Assembly: GCF_030646115.1 (NCBI RefSeq)
Contig: NZ_JAUSMX010000002.1
Coordinates: 1-64,000 of the forward strand
Direction: 5' to 3'
Source: Fluviicoccus sp.
GTDB taxonomy: Bacteria > Pseudomonadota > Gammaproteobacteria > Pseudomonadales > Moraxellaceae
Length of the DNA: 64,000 bases
Part shown: positions 55,685-64,000 of the stretch, one piece after another
How the letters are laid out: each line of letters begins with the position of its first letter
Numbering within the stretch: position 1 is the first letter of the stretch
Program-made: the position numbers and the translations under genes
Notes under the pieces: generated by a model
What the model saw: only the letters and a program-made list of their open reading frames with translations
Told to the model about the DNA's origin: nothing
The model's database searches: none

Positions 55685-58300
55685 GTGCTTGAAGCCTACC
55701 GCCAACATGTCGCCGAACGCGCCGCCCAAGGCGTCCCCCCGAAGCCGCTTGATGAAAAGCAGACCGCCGACCTGGTTGCTTTGCTGAAAAACCCGCCCCA
55801 GGGCGAAGAAGCCTTCCTGGTTGACCTGCTGGAAAACCGCGTTCCCGCCGGTGTGGACCCCGCCGCTTTCGTGAAGGCCGCCTTCCTGGCAGCCGTCACC
55901 AAGGGTGAAGCCGCCTCCCCGCTGGTGACGCCGAAGCGCGCCGTGTACCTGCTGGGCACCATGCTGGGCGGCTACAACGTCGAACCGCTGGTTTCCCTGC
56001 TGGACAACGCCGAGCTGGCCGCCGAAGCCGCCACCGCGCTGAAGTCCACCCTGCTGATGTTCGATTCCTTCCATGACGTGGAAGAAAAGGCCAAGGCCGG
56101 CAACGCCTTCGCCAAGGACGTGATCCAGTCCTGGGCCAATGCCGAATGGTTCACCAACCGTCCGGAAGTGCCGAAGCAGATCACCGTCACCGTGTTCAAG
56201 GTTACTGGCGAAACCAACACCGACGACCTGTCCCCCGCCCAGGACGCCTGGAGCCGCCCGGACATCCCGCTGCACGCCAACGCCATGCTGAAGAACGTGC
56301 GTGACGGCATCAACCCCGACAAGCCCACCGAAATCGGCCCCATCAAGCAGATCGAAGCGCTGAAGGCCAAGGGTAACATCGTCGCTTACGTCGGTGACGT
56401 GGTCGGCACCGGCTCCAGCCGCAAGTCCGCCACCAACTCGGTGCTGTGGTTCACCGGCGACGACCTGCCGCACATCCCCAACAAGCGTGACGGCGGTGTC
56501 TGCATCGGCTCCAAGATCGCCCCCATCTTCTTCAACACCATGGAAGATGCCGGCGCCCTGCCGATCGAGCTGGACGTGGGCAACATGAACATGGGCGACG
56601 TGATCGTCCTGAACATCAACCACGACACCGCCGAAGTCAGCGCCACCAAGGACGGCGTGGAAATCGCCAAGGCCCCGTTGAAGACCCCCGTGCTGCTGGA
56701 CGAAGTCCGCGCCGGCGGCCGTATCAACCTGATCATCGGCCGCAGCCTGACCACCAAGGCGCGTGAGTCGCTGGGTCTGCCCGCCTCCACCCTGTTCCGC
56801 CTGCCGCAACAGCCCGCCGACACCGGCAAGGGTTACACCCAGGCCCAGAAGATGGTCGGTCGCGCTTGCGGTCTGCCGGAAGGCACCGGCATCCGTCCGG
56901 GCACCTACTGCGAACCGAAGATGACCACCGTCGGCTCCCAGGACACCACCGGCCCCATGACCCGTGACGAACTGAAGGATCTGGCCTGCCTCGGCTTCTC
57001 CGCCGGTCTGGTCATGCAGTCCTTCTGCCACACTGCCGCCTATCCGAAGCCGGTGGACGTGCAGACCCACCACACCCTGCCGGACTTCATCATGAACCGC
57101 GGTGGTGTGTCCCTGCGTCCGGGTGACGGCATCATCCACTCCTGGTTGAACCGCATGCTGCTGCCGGACACCGTCGGCACCGGCGGCGACTCGCACACCC
57201 GCTTCCCGCTGGGCATTTCCTTCCCGGCCGGTTCCGGTCTGGTCGCCTTTGCCGCCGCCACCGGCGTCATGCCGCTGGACATGCCGGAATCGGTGCTGGT
57301 TCGCTTCAAGGGCGAAATGCAACCCGGTATCACCCTGCGTGATCTGGTGCATGCCATCCCCTACGCCGCCATCCAGCGCGGTGAACTGACCATCGAGAAG
57401 AAGGGCAAGAAGAACGTCTTCAACGGCCGGATCCTCGAAATCGAAGGCCTGGAACACCTGACCGCCGAACAGGCGTTCGAGCTGTCCGACGCCTCCGCAG
57501 AACGTTCCGCCGCCGGTTGCTCCATCACCCTCAGCGAGAAGTCTGTTGCCGAATACCTGACCTCCAACATCACCATGCTGAAGTGGATGATCTCGGAAGG
57601 TTATGGCGACGCCCGCACCATCGGCCGTCGTATTGAAGCCATGCAAGCCTGGCTGGCCAACCCCAGCCTGCTGCGTGCCGATGCTGACGCCGAATACGCC
57701 GCCGTGTACGAGATCGACCTGAACGAGATCAAGGAACCGATCCTGTGCTGCCCGAACGATCCGGACGACGCCAAGCCGCTGTCGCAAGTGGCCGGTCAGA
57801 AGATCGACGAAGTGTTCATTGGTTCCTGCATGACCAACATCGGCCACTTCCGCGCCGCCGGCAAGTTGCTGGAGAAGGTGGAAGGCGGTTCGCTGAGCAC
57901 CCGTCTGTGGCTGGCCCCGCCCACCAAGATGGACGAGCACCAGCTGATGGAAGAAGGCTACTACAACATTTACGGCCGCGCCGGTGCGCGTACCGAAATG
58001 CCGGGTTGCTCGCTGTGCATGGGTAATCAGGCGCGTGTGGCTCCGAACACGACTTGTGTGTCCACGTCCACCCGTAACTTCCCGAACCGTCTGGGTCAGG
58101 GCGCCAATGTGTATCTGGCCTCTGCCGAGCTGGCTTCCGTGGCTGCCGTGATTGGCCGTCTGCCGACCGTGGAGGAGTACATGCAGTACGCCGCCAAGAT
58201 CAACAGCATGTCGGCGGATATCTACCGCTATCTGAATTTTGACCGCATGAGCGAGTACACCGCGAAGGCTGACAAGATTGATGTGGCGCAGTTGACTTGA
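55685..58300 (+). CDS. acnB: Aconitate hydratase B
   Basis: 871 residues starting at GTG with AGAGGAAA upstream. TCA-cycle enzyme isomerising citrate and isocitrate. The swivel domain precedes the 4Fe-4S domain as in AcnB. Conserved sequences are [34 protein letters not shown], and cluster ligands in [13 protein letters not shown] and [10 protein letters not shown]. Strong codon bias suggests high expression. Confidence 0.97.
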   Translation: MLEAYRQHVAERAAQGVPPKPLDEKQTADLVALLKNPPQGEEAFLVDLLENRVPAGVDPAAFVKAAFLAAVTKGEAASPLVTPKRAVYLLGTMLGGYNVEPLVSLLDNAELAAEAATALKSTLLMFDSFHDVEEKAKAGNAFAKDVIQSWANAEWFTNRPEVPKQITVTVFKVTGETNTDDLSPAQDAWSRPDIPLHANAMLKNVRDGINPDKPTEIGPIKQIEALKAKGNIVAYVGDVVGTGSSRKSATNSVLWFTGDDLPHIPNKRDGGVCIGSKIAPIFFNTMEDAGALPIELDVGNMNMGDVIVLNINHDTAEVSATKDGVEIAKAPLKTPVLLDEVRAGGRINLIIGRSLTTKARESLGLPASTLFRLPQQPADTGKGYTQAQKMVGRACGLPEGTGIRPGTYCEPKMTTVGSQDTTGPMTRDELKDLACLGFSAGLVMQSFCHTAAYPKPVDVQTHHTLPDFIMNRGGVSLRPGDGIIHSWLNRMLLPDTVGTGGDSHTRFPLGISFPAGSGLVAFAAATGVMPLDMPESVLVRFKGEMQPGITLRDLVHAIPYAAIQRGELTIEKKGKKNVFNGRILEIEGLEHLTAEQAFELSDASAERSAAGCSITLSEKSVAEYLTSNITMLKWMISEGYGDARTIGRRIEAMQAWLANPSLLRADADAEYAAVYEIDLNEIKEPILCCPNDPDDAKPLSQVAGQKIDEVFIGSCMTNIGHFRAAGKLLEKVEGGSLSTRLWLAPPTKMDEHQLMEEGYYNIYGRAGARTEMPGCSLCMGNQARVAPNTTCVSTSTRNFPNRLGQGANVYLASAELASVAAVIGRLPTVEEYMQYAAKINSMSADIYRYLNFDRMSEYTAKADKIDVAQLT

Positions 58301-58322
58301 GCTTAGGCTGAGGTTGATTGGT

Positions 58323-58357
58323 AAAAATAACCCCCGCGAAATCGGGGGTTATTTTTT
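58323..58357 (+). terminator. Terminator of acnB
   Basis: Long stem AATAACCCCCG/CGGGGGTTATT with 6-nt loop followed by a T-run, 23 bp after the acnB stop. The A-run on the other side makes it bidirectional, also serving the convergent gene. Confidence 0.92.
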
Positions 58358-58374
58358 GGATTCGTGCATTACCA

Positions 58375-58759
58375 TCACGGGTGAAACTCATTTAACTCCT
58401 TAATCCGTTGTTGAGCACGAGTGGACATGCATTCGATATACATGGCATTCCGTATCGTCCCATCTGACCACAATGTATAAATGGCTTGGCAGTCCGCTTT
58501 GCGGAACTTCACCCACACTCTTTGGGCGTCAATTAACTGCTTTTTCAAATCGGACTTGTCTGTCATGGATGCTTCGTGACTGAATCTATCAATGGCTTGT
58601 AATGTGCTCTGGTATGTTTTATTTAACCGTTTTTCAATTTTATCAAGTTCAATCTGACTGCATTCATCTGTGTCAGGTGTGCTATACGCTGTCTTGCAAT
58701 CTAAGCCAAAAGCAAGGTTGGTTGCCAATATAGAAGCTCATCAATACATACTTCTTCAA
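58375..58759 (-). pseudogene. DUF1311 (LprI-like) periplasmic protein with frameshift in the signal peptide
   Basis: A TTG start at 58759 with AAGGAG upstream begins a signal peptide (Leu/Met-KKYVLMSFYI). The sequence then has to change frame near 58733 to continue as LATNLAFGLDCKTAYSTPD, the normal mature start of a DUF1311 protein with its Cys residues (DCKTA, TDEC, ADCQAIY, IECM). The ORF track shows only the second part (58375-58728). Without the shift no export signal is made, so the gene is probably inactive unless it is a sequencing error. Confidence 0.65.
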
Positions 58760-58826
58760 GATTGCACTCCTTTTGGAATTTGTTCCGGTAAATGCTAAGG
58801 CTAAAGCGGAAATGCGGGACAGAGGG

Positions 58827-59243
58827 TCAACGTCCCTCCACATCCACCCAATTCTCCACCACCAAGCCCGGAACCCGCCCGAACTCCCGAACATTGTCCG
58901 TCACCAGCACCATGCCCAACGACCGTGCATGCGCCGCAATCAGCAGATCATTAGGACCAATCGGCTGCCCCGACATCTCCAGAAAACACCGGATGTCCGC
59001 ATATTCCCGATCCACACCGCTTTCCAGCGGCAGCACCGGAATCAGTGACAGCAACCGTTCAATCCGCTCAGACAGTGCAGTTGACTGACGCTTGGCGGCT
59101 CCCAACCGCAACTCACAGGCCACCACCACGCTGACAAATACCGCTGACTCCCCGACCTCGGAAACCCTTTGCATAACAGCGCCCTGAGGCTGCCGGATCA
59201 GATGAGAAACAATATTGGTATCCAGCAGATAGCCCGGCATCAT
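58827..59243 (-). CDS. vapC: VapC-type PIN-domain toxin
   Basis: 138 residues. The PIN ribonuclease acidic residues are visible in YLLDTNIVS, ACELRLGA, IGPNDLLIAAHA and LVTDNVREF. The ATG overlaps the vapB stop as ATGA. VapC toxins cut tRNA or rRNA when the antitoxin is degraded. Confidence 0.92.
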   Translation of the reverse strand: MMPGYLLDTNIVSHLIRQPQGAVMQRVSEVGESAVFVSVVVACELRLGAAKRQSTALSERIERLLSLIPVLPLESGVDREYADIRCFLEMSGQPIGPNDLLIAAHARSLGMVLVTDNVREFGRVPGLVVENWVDVEGR

Positions 59244-59485
59244 AGCGGTAAGTTCGCCTCGTCTACAGGCAACAGCCCCTCATCCACATCGGGAAAATCC
59301 ACATCCAAAGGCTCCATCCCGGCCAACATCGCCAGCAAAGATGACTTCTGAACCGGAACAATCACCAGCGTATTCCCTTCCTTGCGAATCAATACTTCAT
59401 CCTCCACAAATTCAAATTCGCGCGGAATACGGATGGCCTGGTTACGACCATTGCGAAACAGGCGGGCGTGACGTTCAAGGTTCAT
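59240..59485 (-). CDS. vapB: VapB-type AbrB-fold antitoxin
   Basis: 81 residues from ATG 59485 (MNLERHARLFRNGRNQAIRIPREFEF). The swapped-hairpin AbrB DNA-binding fold is N-terminal, the toxin-binding tail acidic (DVDFPDVDEGLLPVDE). The ORF-track start at 59506 overlaps the operator and is less likely. Coupled to vapC. Confidence 0.9.
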   Translation of the reverse strand: MNLERHARLFRNGRNQAIRIPREFEFVEDEVLIRKEGNTLVIVPVQKSSLLAMLAGMEPLDVDFPDVDEGLLPVDEANLPL

Positions 59486-59499
59486 GACTAGTATCTCAA

Positions 59500-59525
59500 C
59501 AGGCATATGTCAAAGCATATGCCTG
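59500..59525. promoter_or_regulatory. VapBC operator
   Basis: Perfect 10-bp inverted repeat, CAGGCATATG and its complement, with a 6-bp spacer, 15 bp upstream of vapB. Position and symmetry match autoregulatory operators bound by VapB/VapBC. Confidence 0.75.
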
Positions 59526-59709
59526 CAAGGCTACTGCGTCAATTTAATCGGTAGATGAGTCGAGCATCATTTACCTGTAACACCATTATCGTGCCACACA
59601 CCTTGCCCCTTTTGTTTGCCCGGAATTGAGGACTATCCGGCTTTCCGTTATTCTCGTTTCCGGTAAAATCGACTGCATTCCGCCAACATTGACAAGCAAG
59701 GAGAGGCTC

Positions 59710-60318
59710 TTGTTTAAACAAGGAAAAATCGTCAACTGGAACGATGATAAAGGCTTCGGATTCATTGAGCCCGCTTTGGGCGGCAAGCAGGTCTTTGTCC
59801 ATATCAGAGCCTTCCCCAGAGGCGCTTCAAGACCTGTGGTCGGAGCCAGCGTTCAATACCAGGAGTCGCTGGATGCCCAAGGCCGCTTGAATGCCGGCAA
59901 GGCTCGTTTTCCCCAAACCGGTACTCCGCTTAACGCAACCATGCAGGCATGCCTGGTCAGCTTTTCTTTCCTCACGGCTATTGGCATTGGGGTTGCGATG
60001 GACATGCTGTCCCAGCCCGTGCTTTGGCTATACAGCATCATGAGCCTGTTGACCTACGGCAGTTACGCCATGGATAAGGCCGCCGCCAAAAAAAGCGCGC
60101 GCCGTACACCTGAAAATTCACTGCATCTGATGGCGTTGCTGGGGGGATGGCCCGGAGCCCTGGTTGCGCAGCAATATTATCGGCATAAAACCAGCAAGCA
60201 GCCGTTCCGGACGATATTCTGGATCACGCTTGGGTTGAATGTGGCGGGTTTGGTTGTGCTGGTTTCGGACTCTGGAGCGCGGGTGGTAAAACAGCTTGGT
60301 GTCACTCTTATTGGATAA
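59710..60318 (+). CDS. Cold-shock domain fused to DUF1294 membrane domain
   Basis: 202 residues from TTG 59710, favoured by an AAGGAGAGG ribosome site a few bases before it. N-terminal cold-shock domain with RNP-like motifs (KGFGFIEP and VFVHIRAF), then two to three transmembrane helices and the DUF1294 signature (YAMDKAAAKKSARRTPENSLH, ALLGGWPGALVAQQ). This fusion is known in proteobacteria; it may tether nucleic acid binding to the membrane. Function not established. Confidence 0.85.
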   Translation: MFKQGKIVNWNDDKGFGFIEPALGGKQVFVHIRAFPRGASRPVVGASVQYQESLDAQGRLNAGKARFPQTGTPLNATMQACLVSFSFLTAIGIGVAMDMLSQPVLWLYSIMSLLTYGSYAMDKAAAKKSARRTPENSLHLMALLGGWPGALVAQQYYRHKTSKQPFRTIFWITLGLNVAGLVVLVSDSGARVVKQLGVTLIG

Positions 60319-60420
60319 TGCAAATCAGTCAATGAAGTTTGTCCAAGGCTGGAGGACAAACCGAAAACGCCGCATGACCTGATTGAATCGTCAACGGCGC
60401 TCCGGCTGAAGTTCTCCCTC

Positions 60421-60999
60421 TCAATTCGGCGCCAGCTTCCTCACCATCCACGACGTAAACGACTGCAACACCGACGCATCATTCATTTTGCAACGCGGGT
60501 CGGTCTTCTGTATCGAATGGATCACGTATTCCGGAATCGGCAGCTTTTCGCAGCCATGACTGTCTTCGCAAATCATGTCCCATTCCGGTTTTGCCGCCAC
60601 ATGGCACGCAAAACAGTTCTTGTCGAAGCGGTTGTTGACATCAGCAAAGCCGCGTTTGCGGATCTTCGAACCATTCTTGTCGACATCCAGCTCAAAAAAC
60701 TCCCAGTCCTTGGTCACCGGGTTGAAGCCGGGCTCACGCTTCACCATCACTTCCGTGGGCACCAACTGCACCACAGAACCCGGAGGGTACACACCACCGG
60801 TGGACGACTTGGCAATGGCCAGGGTGCCTTCGAGATTGCCGCTCAGGTTGTCCACGAAAAATCCGCGCACCGGTGTCATTTCCTGCAGGCATCGGAAGGA
60901 TTTTTCCGAAATTTCGGCAGTGGCGGCCGTGACGTTGACGGCGGAGAGGGAAAGCAGCAAGGCCAGGCTCAGACGGGCGAATCGGGAAGTCGGGGTCAT
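60421..60999 (-). CDS. Cytochrome P460-like c-type heme protein
   Basis: 192 residues with Sec signal peptide (ending VTAA) and one heme-binding motif CFACH near residue 130, embedded in FDKNCFACHVAAKPEWDMIC. The beta-rich body before it (GVYPPGSVVQLVPTEVMVKR) resembles cytochrome P460/c'-beta proteins. Those bind a heme that can act on hydroxylamine or NO; whether the P460 Lys cross-link exists here is unknown. Confidence 0.65.
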   Translation of the reverse strand: MTPTSRFARLSLALLLSLSAVNVTAATAEISEKSFRCLQEMTPVRGFFVDNLSGNLEGTLAIAKSSTGGVYPPGSVVQLVPTEVMVKREPGFNPVTKDWEFFELDVDKNGSKIRKRGFADVNNRFDKNCFACHVAAKPEWDMICEDSHGCEKLPIPEYVIHSIQKTDPRCKMNDASVLQSFTSWMVRKLAPN

Positions 61000-61075
61000 A
61001 GAGTTTCCGGATGAGAATAAGTGGAGTCACCTGACTTTGATGCGCCGGGTCGGCCGATGTTACACCCAATTTCAG

Positions 61076-61996
61076 TCAAACATGCCCGGTTTCCAACCAA
61101 CGACCGGCCAGTCGTAAGGCTCGGGTGGCCTCTGGTACCAAGGGCGCAAACATCGCAAAGGCATGCCACATGCCATCCCAGACAATCAGTTCGCAGGGCG
61201 TCCCCGCCGCCGCACAACGGGTGGCCAGCAGGCGGCTGTCATCCAGGAACACTTCGTCCGAACCGGTATGTACCAGTATTGGCGGCAAGCGATCCACTTC
61301 TGCGAACACCGGAGAAACAGCCGGATCAGTGGCAGGGTGCCTGCCAAGGTAATGACGGGCGAATACCCGGTGAATCCATTGGGCGCGATGCCGGTGCCTG
61401 CCCGTAAAACCGTCATACAACGCCGGGTCGCGATAGCTGTGCCCGGACAGGCTGAGGTCCAGCCAAGGTGAATGCAGGTATAGGCGCACCGGCTGGGGCA
61501 TGCCCTGATCGCGCAGTTGCTGGCTCAGGCCCAGGCACAAGCCGCCCCCGGCCGACTCTCCCGCCAGATAGAGCTGCGAGGGATCATGCGTCTGCAGCAG
61601 CGCTTGCCAGAACGACCAGATATCTTCCCGGCCTGCGGGAAACGGATGTTGTGGCGCCCGGCGATAAGACGGCAGCATCACCCGGTCAAATTTCCCGGCC
61701 AGCATCAGTCGGGCCGCCAGCGCACGGTGGGTTCGCGGATTGCCGGTGTTGTAGCCGCCACCGTGGATATACGCCAGTACCCGGTCACGATGGCGGTTGA
61801 GCCGGTGGTTATGGACAGTCACCACTTCCCGCCCGCCTACTGTCGAATGGATAGCAGATGTCAATCCGGGCAGAATCGCTGTCTTCTCCAACAGGGGTTC
61901 CAGCAAGGATATCTGGCGGGGATGATGCAAACGGCGCAGCAGGGGATGCTGGGAGCGCAAGAACCATTTGACAGCATAGGCGGAGGGACTGTTCAT
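61076..61996 (-). CDS. Alpha/beta-hydrolase esterase (hormone-sensitive lipase family)
   Basis: About 306 residues from the Met before NSPSAYAVKWFL; the ORF-track start 27 codons upstream is possible. Oxyanion HGGG (YIHGGGYN), nucleophile GESAGGG, acid in GSDEVFLDD and His in DGMWHAF complete the triad. It hydrolyses short-chain esters; the natural substrate is unknown. Single gene. Confidence 0.87.
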   Translation of the reverse strand: MNSPSAYAVKWFLRSQHPLLRRLHHPRQISLLEPLLEKTAILPGLTSAIHSTVGGREVVTVHNHRLNRHRDRVLAYIHGGGYNTGNPRTHRALAARLMLAGKFDRVMLPSYRRAPQHPFPAGREDIWSFWQALLQTHDPSQLYLAGESAGGGLCLGLSQQLRDQGMPQPVRLYLHSPWLDLSLSGHSYRDPALYDGFTGRHRHRAQWIHRVFARHYLGRHPATDPAVSPVFAEVDRLPPILVHTGSDEVFLDDSRLLATRCAAAGTPCELIVWDGMWHAFAMFAPLVPEATRALRLAGRWLETGHV

Positions 61997-62205
61997 GACC
62001 GAATACTGACCATGCGCCGCAACGATGGACAGTGCCGATGCGGACAGCCCGCATACCGATGGTGACATCTGTTCCAAATTTAGCCTTATTTCGGATAATT
62101 TTTCCCTTGATCATTCTTTGGAATCAGCAATTTCACTACTATGGAAAGGCATGTGCAGGAGATGCACATCTTTGTTGATACCTCACCAAGACCAGGAATG
62201 CTTTC

Positions 62206-62748
62206 ATGAAAAAAACAGTAGCAGTTATCGCCTTTAGTGCTGTATTGGGAACGCTGCAAGGTTGCGCTACCCCCGCTACCACGCAGGGCATGACCACCAC
62301 CCGCACCGTTGTCAGCCAGTCGCCTCTGGCCAACAGCATTTCAGTGACCGAAGTGGGCGGCGGCAAGAAGACCAACCCGCTGTGGACTTCGCAAATTTCC
62401 TCCGAAGACTTTGATGCCGCCCTTAAGGCATCCCTGAAAGCGGCTGGATTGCTGAGCAGCGACAAGGGCCGTTACACCCTGACTGCCACGCTGGTGGCGC
62501 TGGAGCAACCGATGTTCGGTATGGACATGACGGTGACCTCGCACGTGATGTACACCCTGACCGACACGGCTTCCGGCAAAAAACTGCTGGAAGAAACCGT
62601 GGTGGCACCGCACACCGCCACCGTCGGTGATGCCTTTGTGGCCATCAAGCGCCTGCGCCTCGCCAACGAAGGTTCGGTTCGTCAGAACATTGACAACCTG
62701 ATCGCCAAGATTGAAAAACTGAAGGTGGATGGCGTCAGCGTCAAATAA
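62206..62748 (+). CDS. Predicted lipoprotein, unknown
   Basis: 180 residues, signal peptide and lipobox (GTLQGC), then a small alpha/beta domain (DFDAALKASLKAAGLL; YTLTATLVALEQPMFGMDMT). No motif recognised; a periplasmic-facing outer-membrane lipoprotein is likely. Confidence 0.7.
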   Translation: MKKTVAVIAFSAVLGTLQGCATPATTQGMTTTRTVVSQSPLANSISVTEVGGGKKTNPLWTSQISSEDFDAALKASLKAAGLLSSDKGRYTLTATLVALEQPMFGMDMTVTSHVMYTLTDTASGKKLLEETVVAPHTATVGDAFVAIKRLRLANEGSVRQNIDNLIAKIEKLKVDGVSVK

Positions 62749-62767
62749 GCTTCTGCTTCAACCCCTG

Positions 62768-62797
62768 CCGGTTTGCTGAACTCCTTCGTCAAACCGG
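62768..62797. terminator. Hairpin between converging lipoprotein and AraC genes
   Basis: CCGGTTTG/CAAACCGG, 8-bp stem with 14-nt loop and three T on the plus side; adequate but not strong. Confidence 0.4.
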
Positions 62798-62799
62798 TT

Positions 62800-63798
62800 T
62801 CACCCCGGCCGCACATATTCCGACGGCGGCACGCCAAACCAGCGTTTAAACGCCCTTCTGAACGCCGTGGCATCCTGATAGCCCAGCGCCAATGCTACCG
62901 ATTCCACCGTATGCCGCTCCAGCTTCAGCAAGTCCAGCGCCTGCCTCGCCAGTTCCCGGTCCAGCAACTCCTGATAACTCACCCCTTCCGCCTTCAGGTA
63001 ACGGATCAGCGTGCGCGCAGACACATGAAAATGCTCTGCCAGTTCCGCCAGAGTCCATAACTTGCCGGGATGTTGCCGCAACAGGTGCAGGATGCGCGGG
63101 CTCCAGTCCGGTTGTTGCTCGCTGCGGATTTCCTGCTCCAGCTGTTCGCATTGGGCCAAGGCTTGCTGATACACGGTTTTGTCGCGAAACGGATTGGGTT
63201 GTGACAGCAAGGCCAGAGGGATGCTCACCCGGTTCTCACCGGACAAAAAGTGACAGGGACTGTGCAGGAAACGCGGATATTCCCCAACATGCACAGGAGC
63301 AGGTCCGGCGAAATAATAATTTGCCTCCCGTAACTTGCGGCCAATCACCAATTCAATGCCGCGTTGCACCGTCACCACCATCGCCTCAATGAGGAATTGA
63401 CCCAGATCGTCGGAGGGCATCTGCAGTTCCAGGCAGATATCCAGGGCGTTTTCCGTAAAGCGCCGTTTCAATTGCACCAGCGGCACGCGCAGGGCATGAA
63501 AGCGCTCCAGCGCTTCCCAGGCCTCTCCCAGGGTGGAACTGGACGACAGCAACTGCCCCAGCGGGCCATGGGCGGCAACGGACAAGCGGCTACTGACCTC
63601 CAATGCGAAGGTTGGTCGGTTGGCCAACTGCATGGCATTGCGGCCGATCCTGGCCTGTTGCTCGGCGCTGATCAGCAAGTCCAGCGTCATCAGGTCGGAC
63701 GGCGACAGCCCGGTGCCTTCCAGCAACCGGCGCTGGCCGCTTTCATCCAGCCGCAGTTCACGCGCCAGCAGACGCGAATAGGTGACGGGATACCGCAT
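62800..63798 (-). CDS. AraC-family regulator (Arabinose_bd/OruR-like)
   Basis: 332 residues from ATG 63798. N-terminal sensing domain (about 10-200) of the type in ArgR/OruR-like regulators, followed by a C-terminal double helix-turn-helix (LAEHFHVSARTLIRYLKAEG and VALALGYQDATAFRRAFKRW). It is divergent from the partial gene at 63950, its likely target. Confidence 0.88.
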   Translation of the reverse strand: MRYPVTYSRLLARELRLDESGQRRLLEGTGLSPSDLMTLDLLISAEQQARIGRNAMQLANRPTFALEVSSRLSVAAHGPLGQLLSSSSTLGEAWEALERFHALRVPLVQLKRRFTENALDICLELQMPSDDLGQFLIEAMVVTVQRGIELVIGRKLREANYYFAGPAPVHVGEYPRFLHSPCHFLSGENRVSIPLALLSQPNPFRDKTVYQQALAQCEQLEQEIRSEQQPDWSPRILHLLRQHPGKLWTLAELAEHFHVSARTLIRYLKAEGVSYQELLDRELARQALDLLKLERHTVESVALALGYQDATAFRRAFKRWFGVPPSEYVRPG

Positions 63799-63949
63799 GA
63801 TGTCCGCTTCCAGCCTGAAGGATTTCTGAAGACTACTGTAAGGCGGGCGCCGTGTCACTTATTGCATGTCTATTGTCAGCATCTCCCCTTTCATGAATGG
63901 CATTTATGGATGATGATCGCCATCATCGACAACTGCGAGTTTTCCTGTC

Positions 63950-64000
63950 ATGTCCGTGCAAATTCCTGTCCGCCTGCTGACCGAACACAAGGCCACCATC
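63950..64000 (+). CDS. Start of an unknown gene, cut by the window edge
   Basis: ATG at 63950 reads MSVQIPVRLLTEHKATI to the end. Divergent from the AraC regulator with a 151-bp shared promoter region. Too short to name. Confidence 0.5.
   Translation, partial: MSVQIPVRLLTEHKATI

Noticed and set aside
55586-57940. 784-aa antisense ORF opposite acnB
   Set aside because: It is a shadow of the strong codon bias of acnB: Gly/Val/His/Gln-rich low-complexity protein, no start signal, no domain.

Overview
The window looks like a chromosomal segment of a GC-rich Gram-negative bacterium. There are outer-membrane porins, TAT and Sec signal peptides, lipoproteins, a complete kdpFABCDE locus, a sulfate ABC transporter, acnB and ccoG. 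Overall character suggests a betaproteobacterium, perhaps of the Neisseriales/Chromobacteriaceae type; this is inference, since no rRNA or tRNA gene is visible.

Layout. Positions 1-3704: a TetR-controlled ABC efflux operon (tetR, membrane fusion protein, FtsX-like permease, ATPase) whose ATPase is cut short at the left edge, probably by an insertion sequence. Positions 3764-12919: two copies of a divergent MFS exporter/LysR regulator module with a conserved 47-bp intergenic block. Between the copies lie a lipoprotein gene and a NarL-type two-component system. Positions 13024-19861: a copper locus with a TAT-exported Cys-rich copper-storage protein, CopC, CopD, a YcnI-type (DUF1775) protein, a small lipoprotein, and an MbnP/MbnH pair with an outer-membrane barrel. 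Near-identical palindromes lie about 65 bp upstream of both ycnI and mbnP. Positions 19868-21287: a DapA-like aldolase and an upstream protein of unknown family. Positions 21379-30155: kdpFA-(TorF-like porin)-kdpBCDE with a tandem-repeat KdpE-type site in front.

Positions 30250-38900 are an accessory region. It starts with a prophage lysis remnant (amidase, truncated holin). An IS1182-like element, with 19-bp inverted repeats and an AAGA target duplication, has landed exactly in the loop of a rho-independent terminator. Beyond it lies a clearly AT-rich island of unfamiliar genes: a protein with an amber codon at position 3 of its natural reading frame, a coupled four-helix membrane protein, a membrane-anchored convergent neighbour, an HNH nuclease, two tandem paralogous single-helix microproteins and a 495-aa HEPN-type protein. 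This island is the best candidate in the window for an undescribed, possibly defensive, system.

Positions 39031-64000 return to core-like content: sbp-cysT-cysW-cysA, a porin, a histidine kinase overlapping a receiver/PAS/GGDEF/EAL protein, a DEDD exonuclease, ccoG, a MocR-type regulator, acnB, vapBC, a cold-shock/DUF1294 fusion, a P460-like cytochrome, an esterase and an AraC regulator. Several genes show decay: a frameshifted lipoprotein gene at a G7 run, a dead paralogue of the 42950-43378 membrane protein, and a frameshifted DUF1311 gene. No CRISPR array, rRNA or tRNA was recognised.
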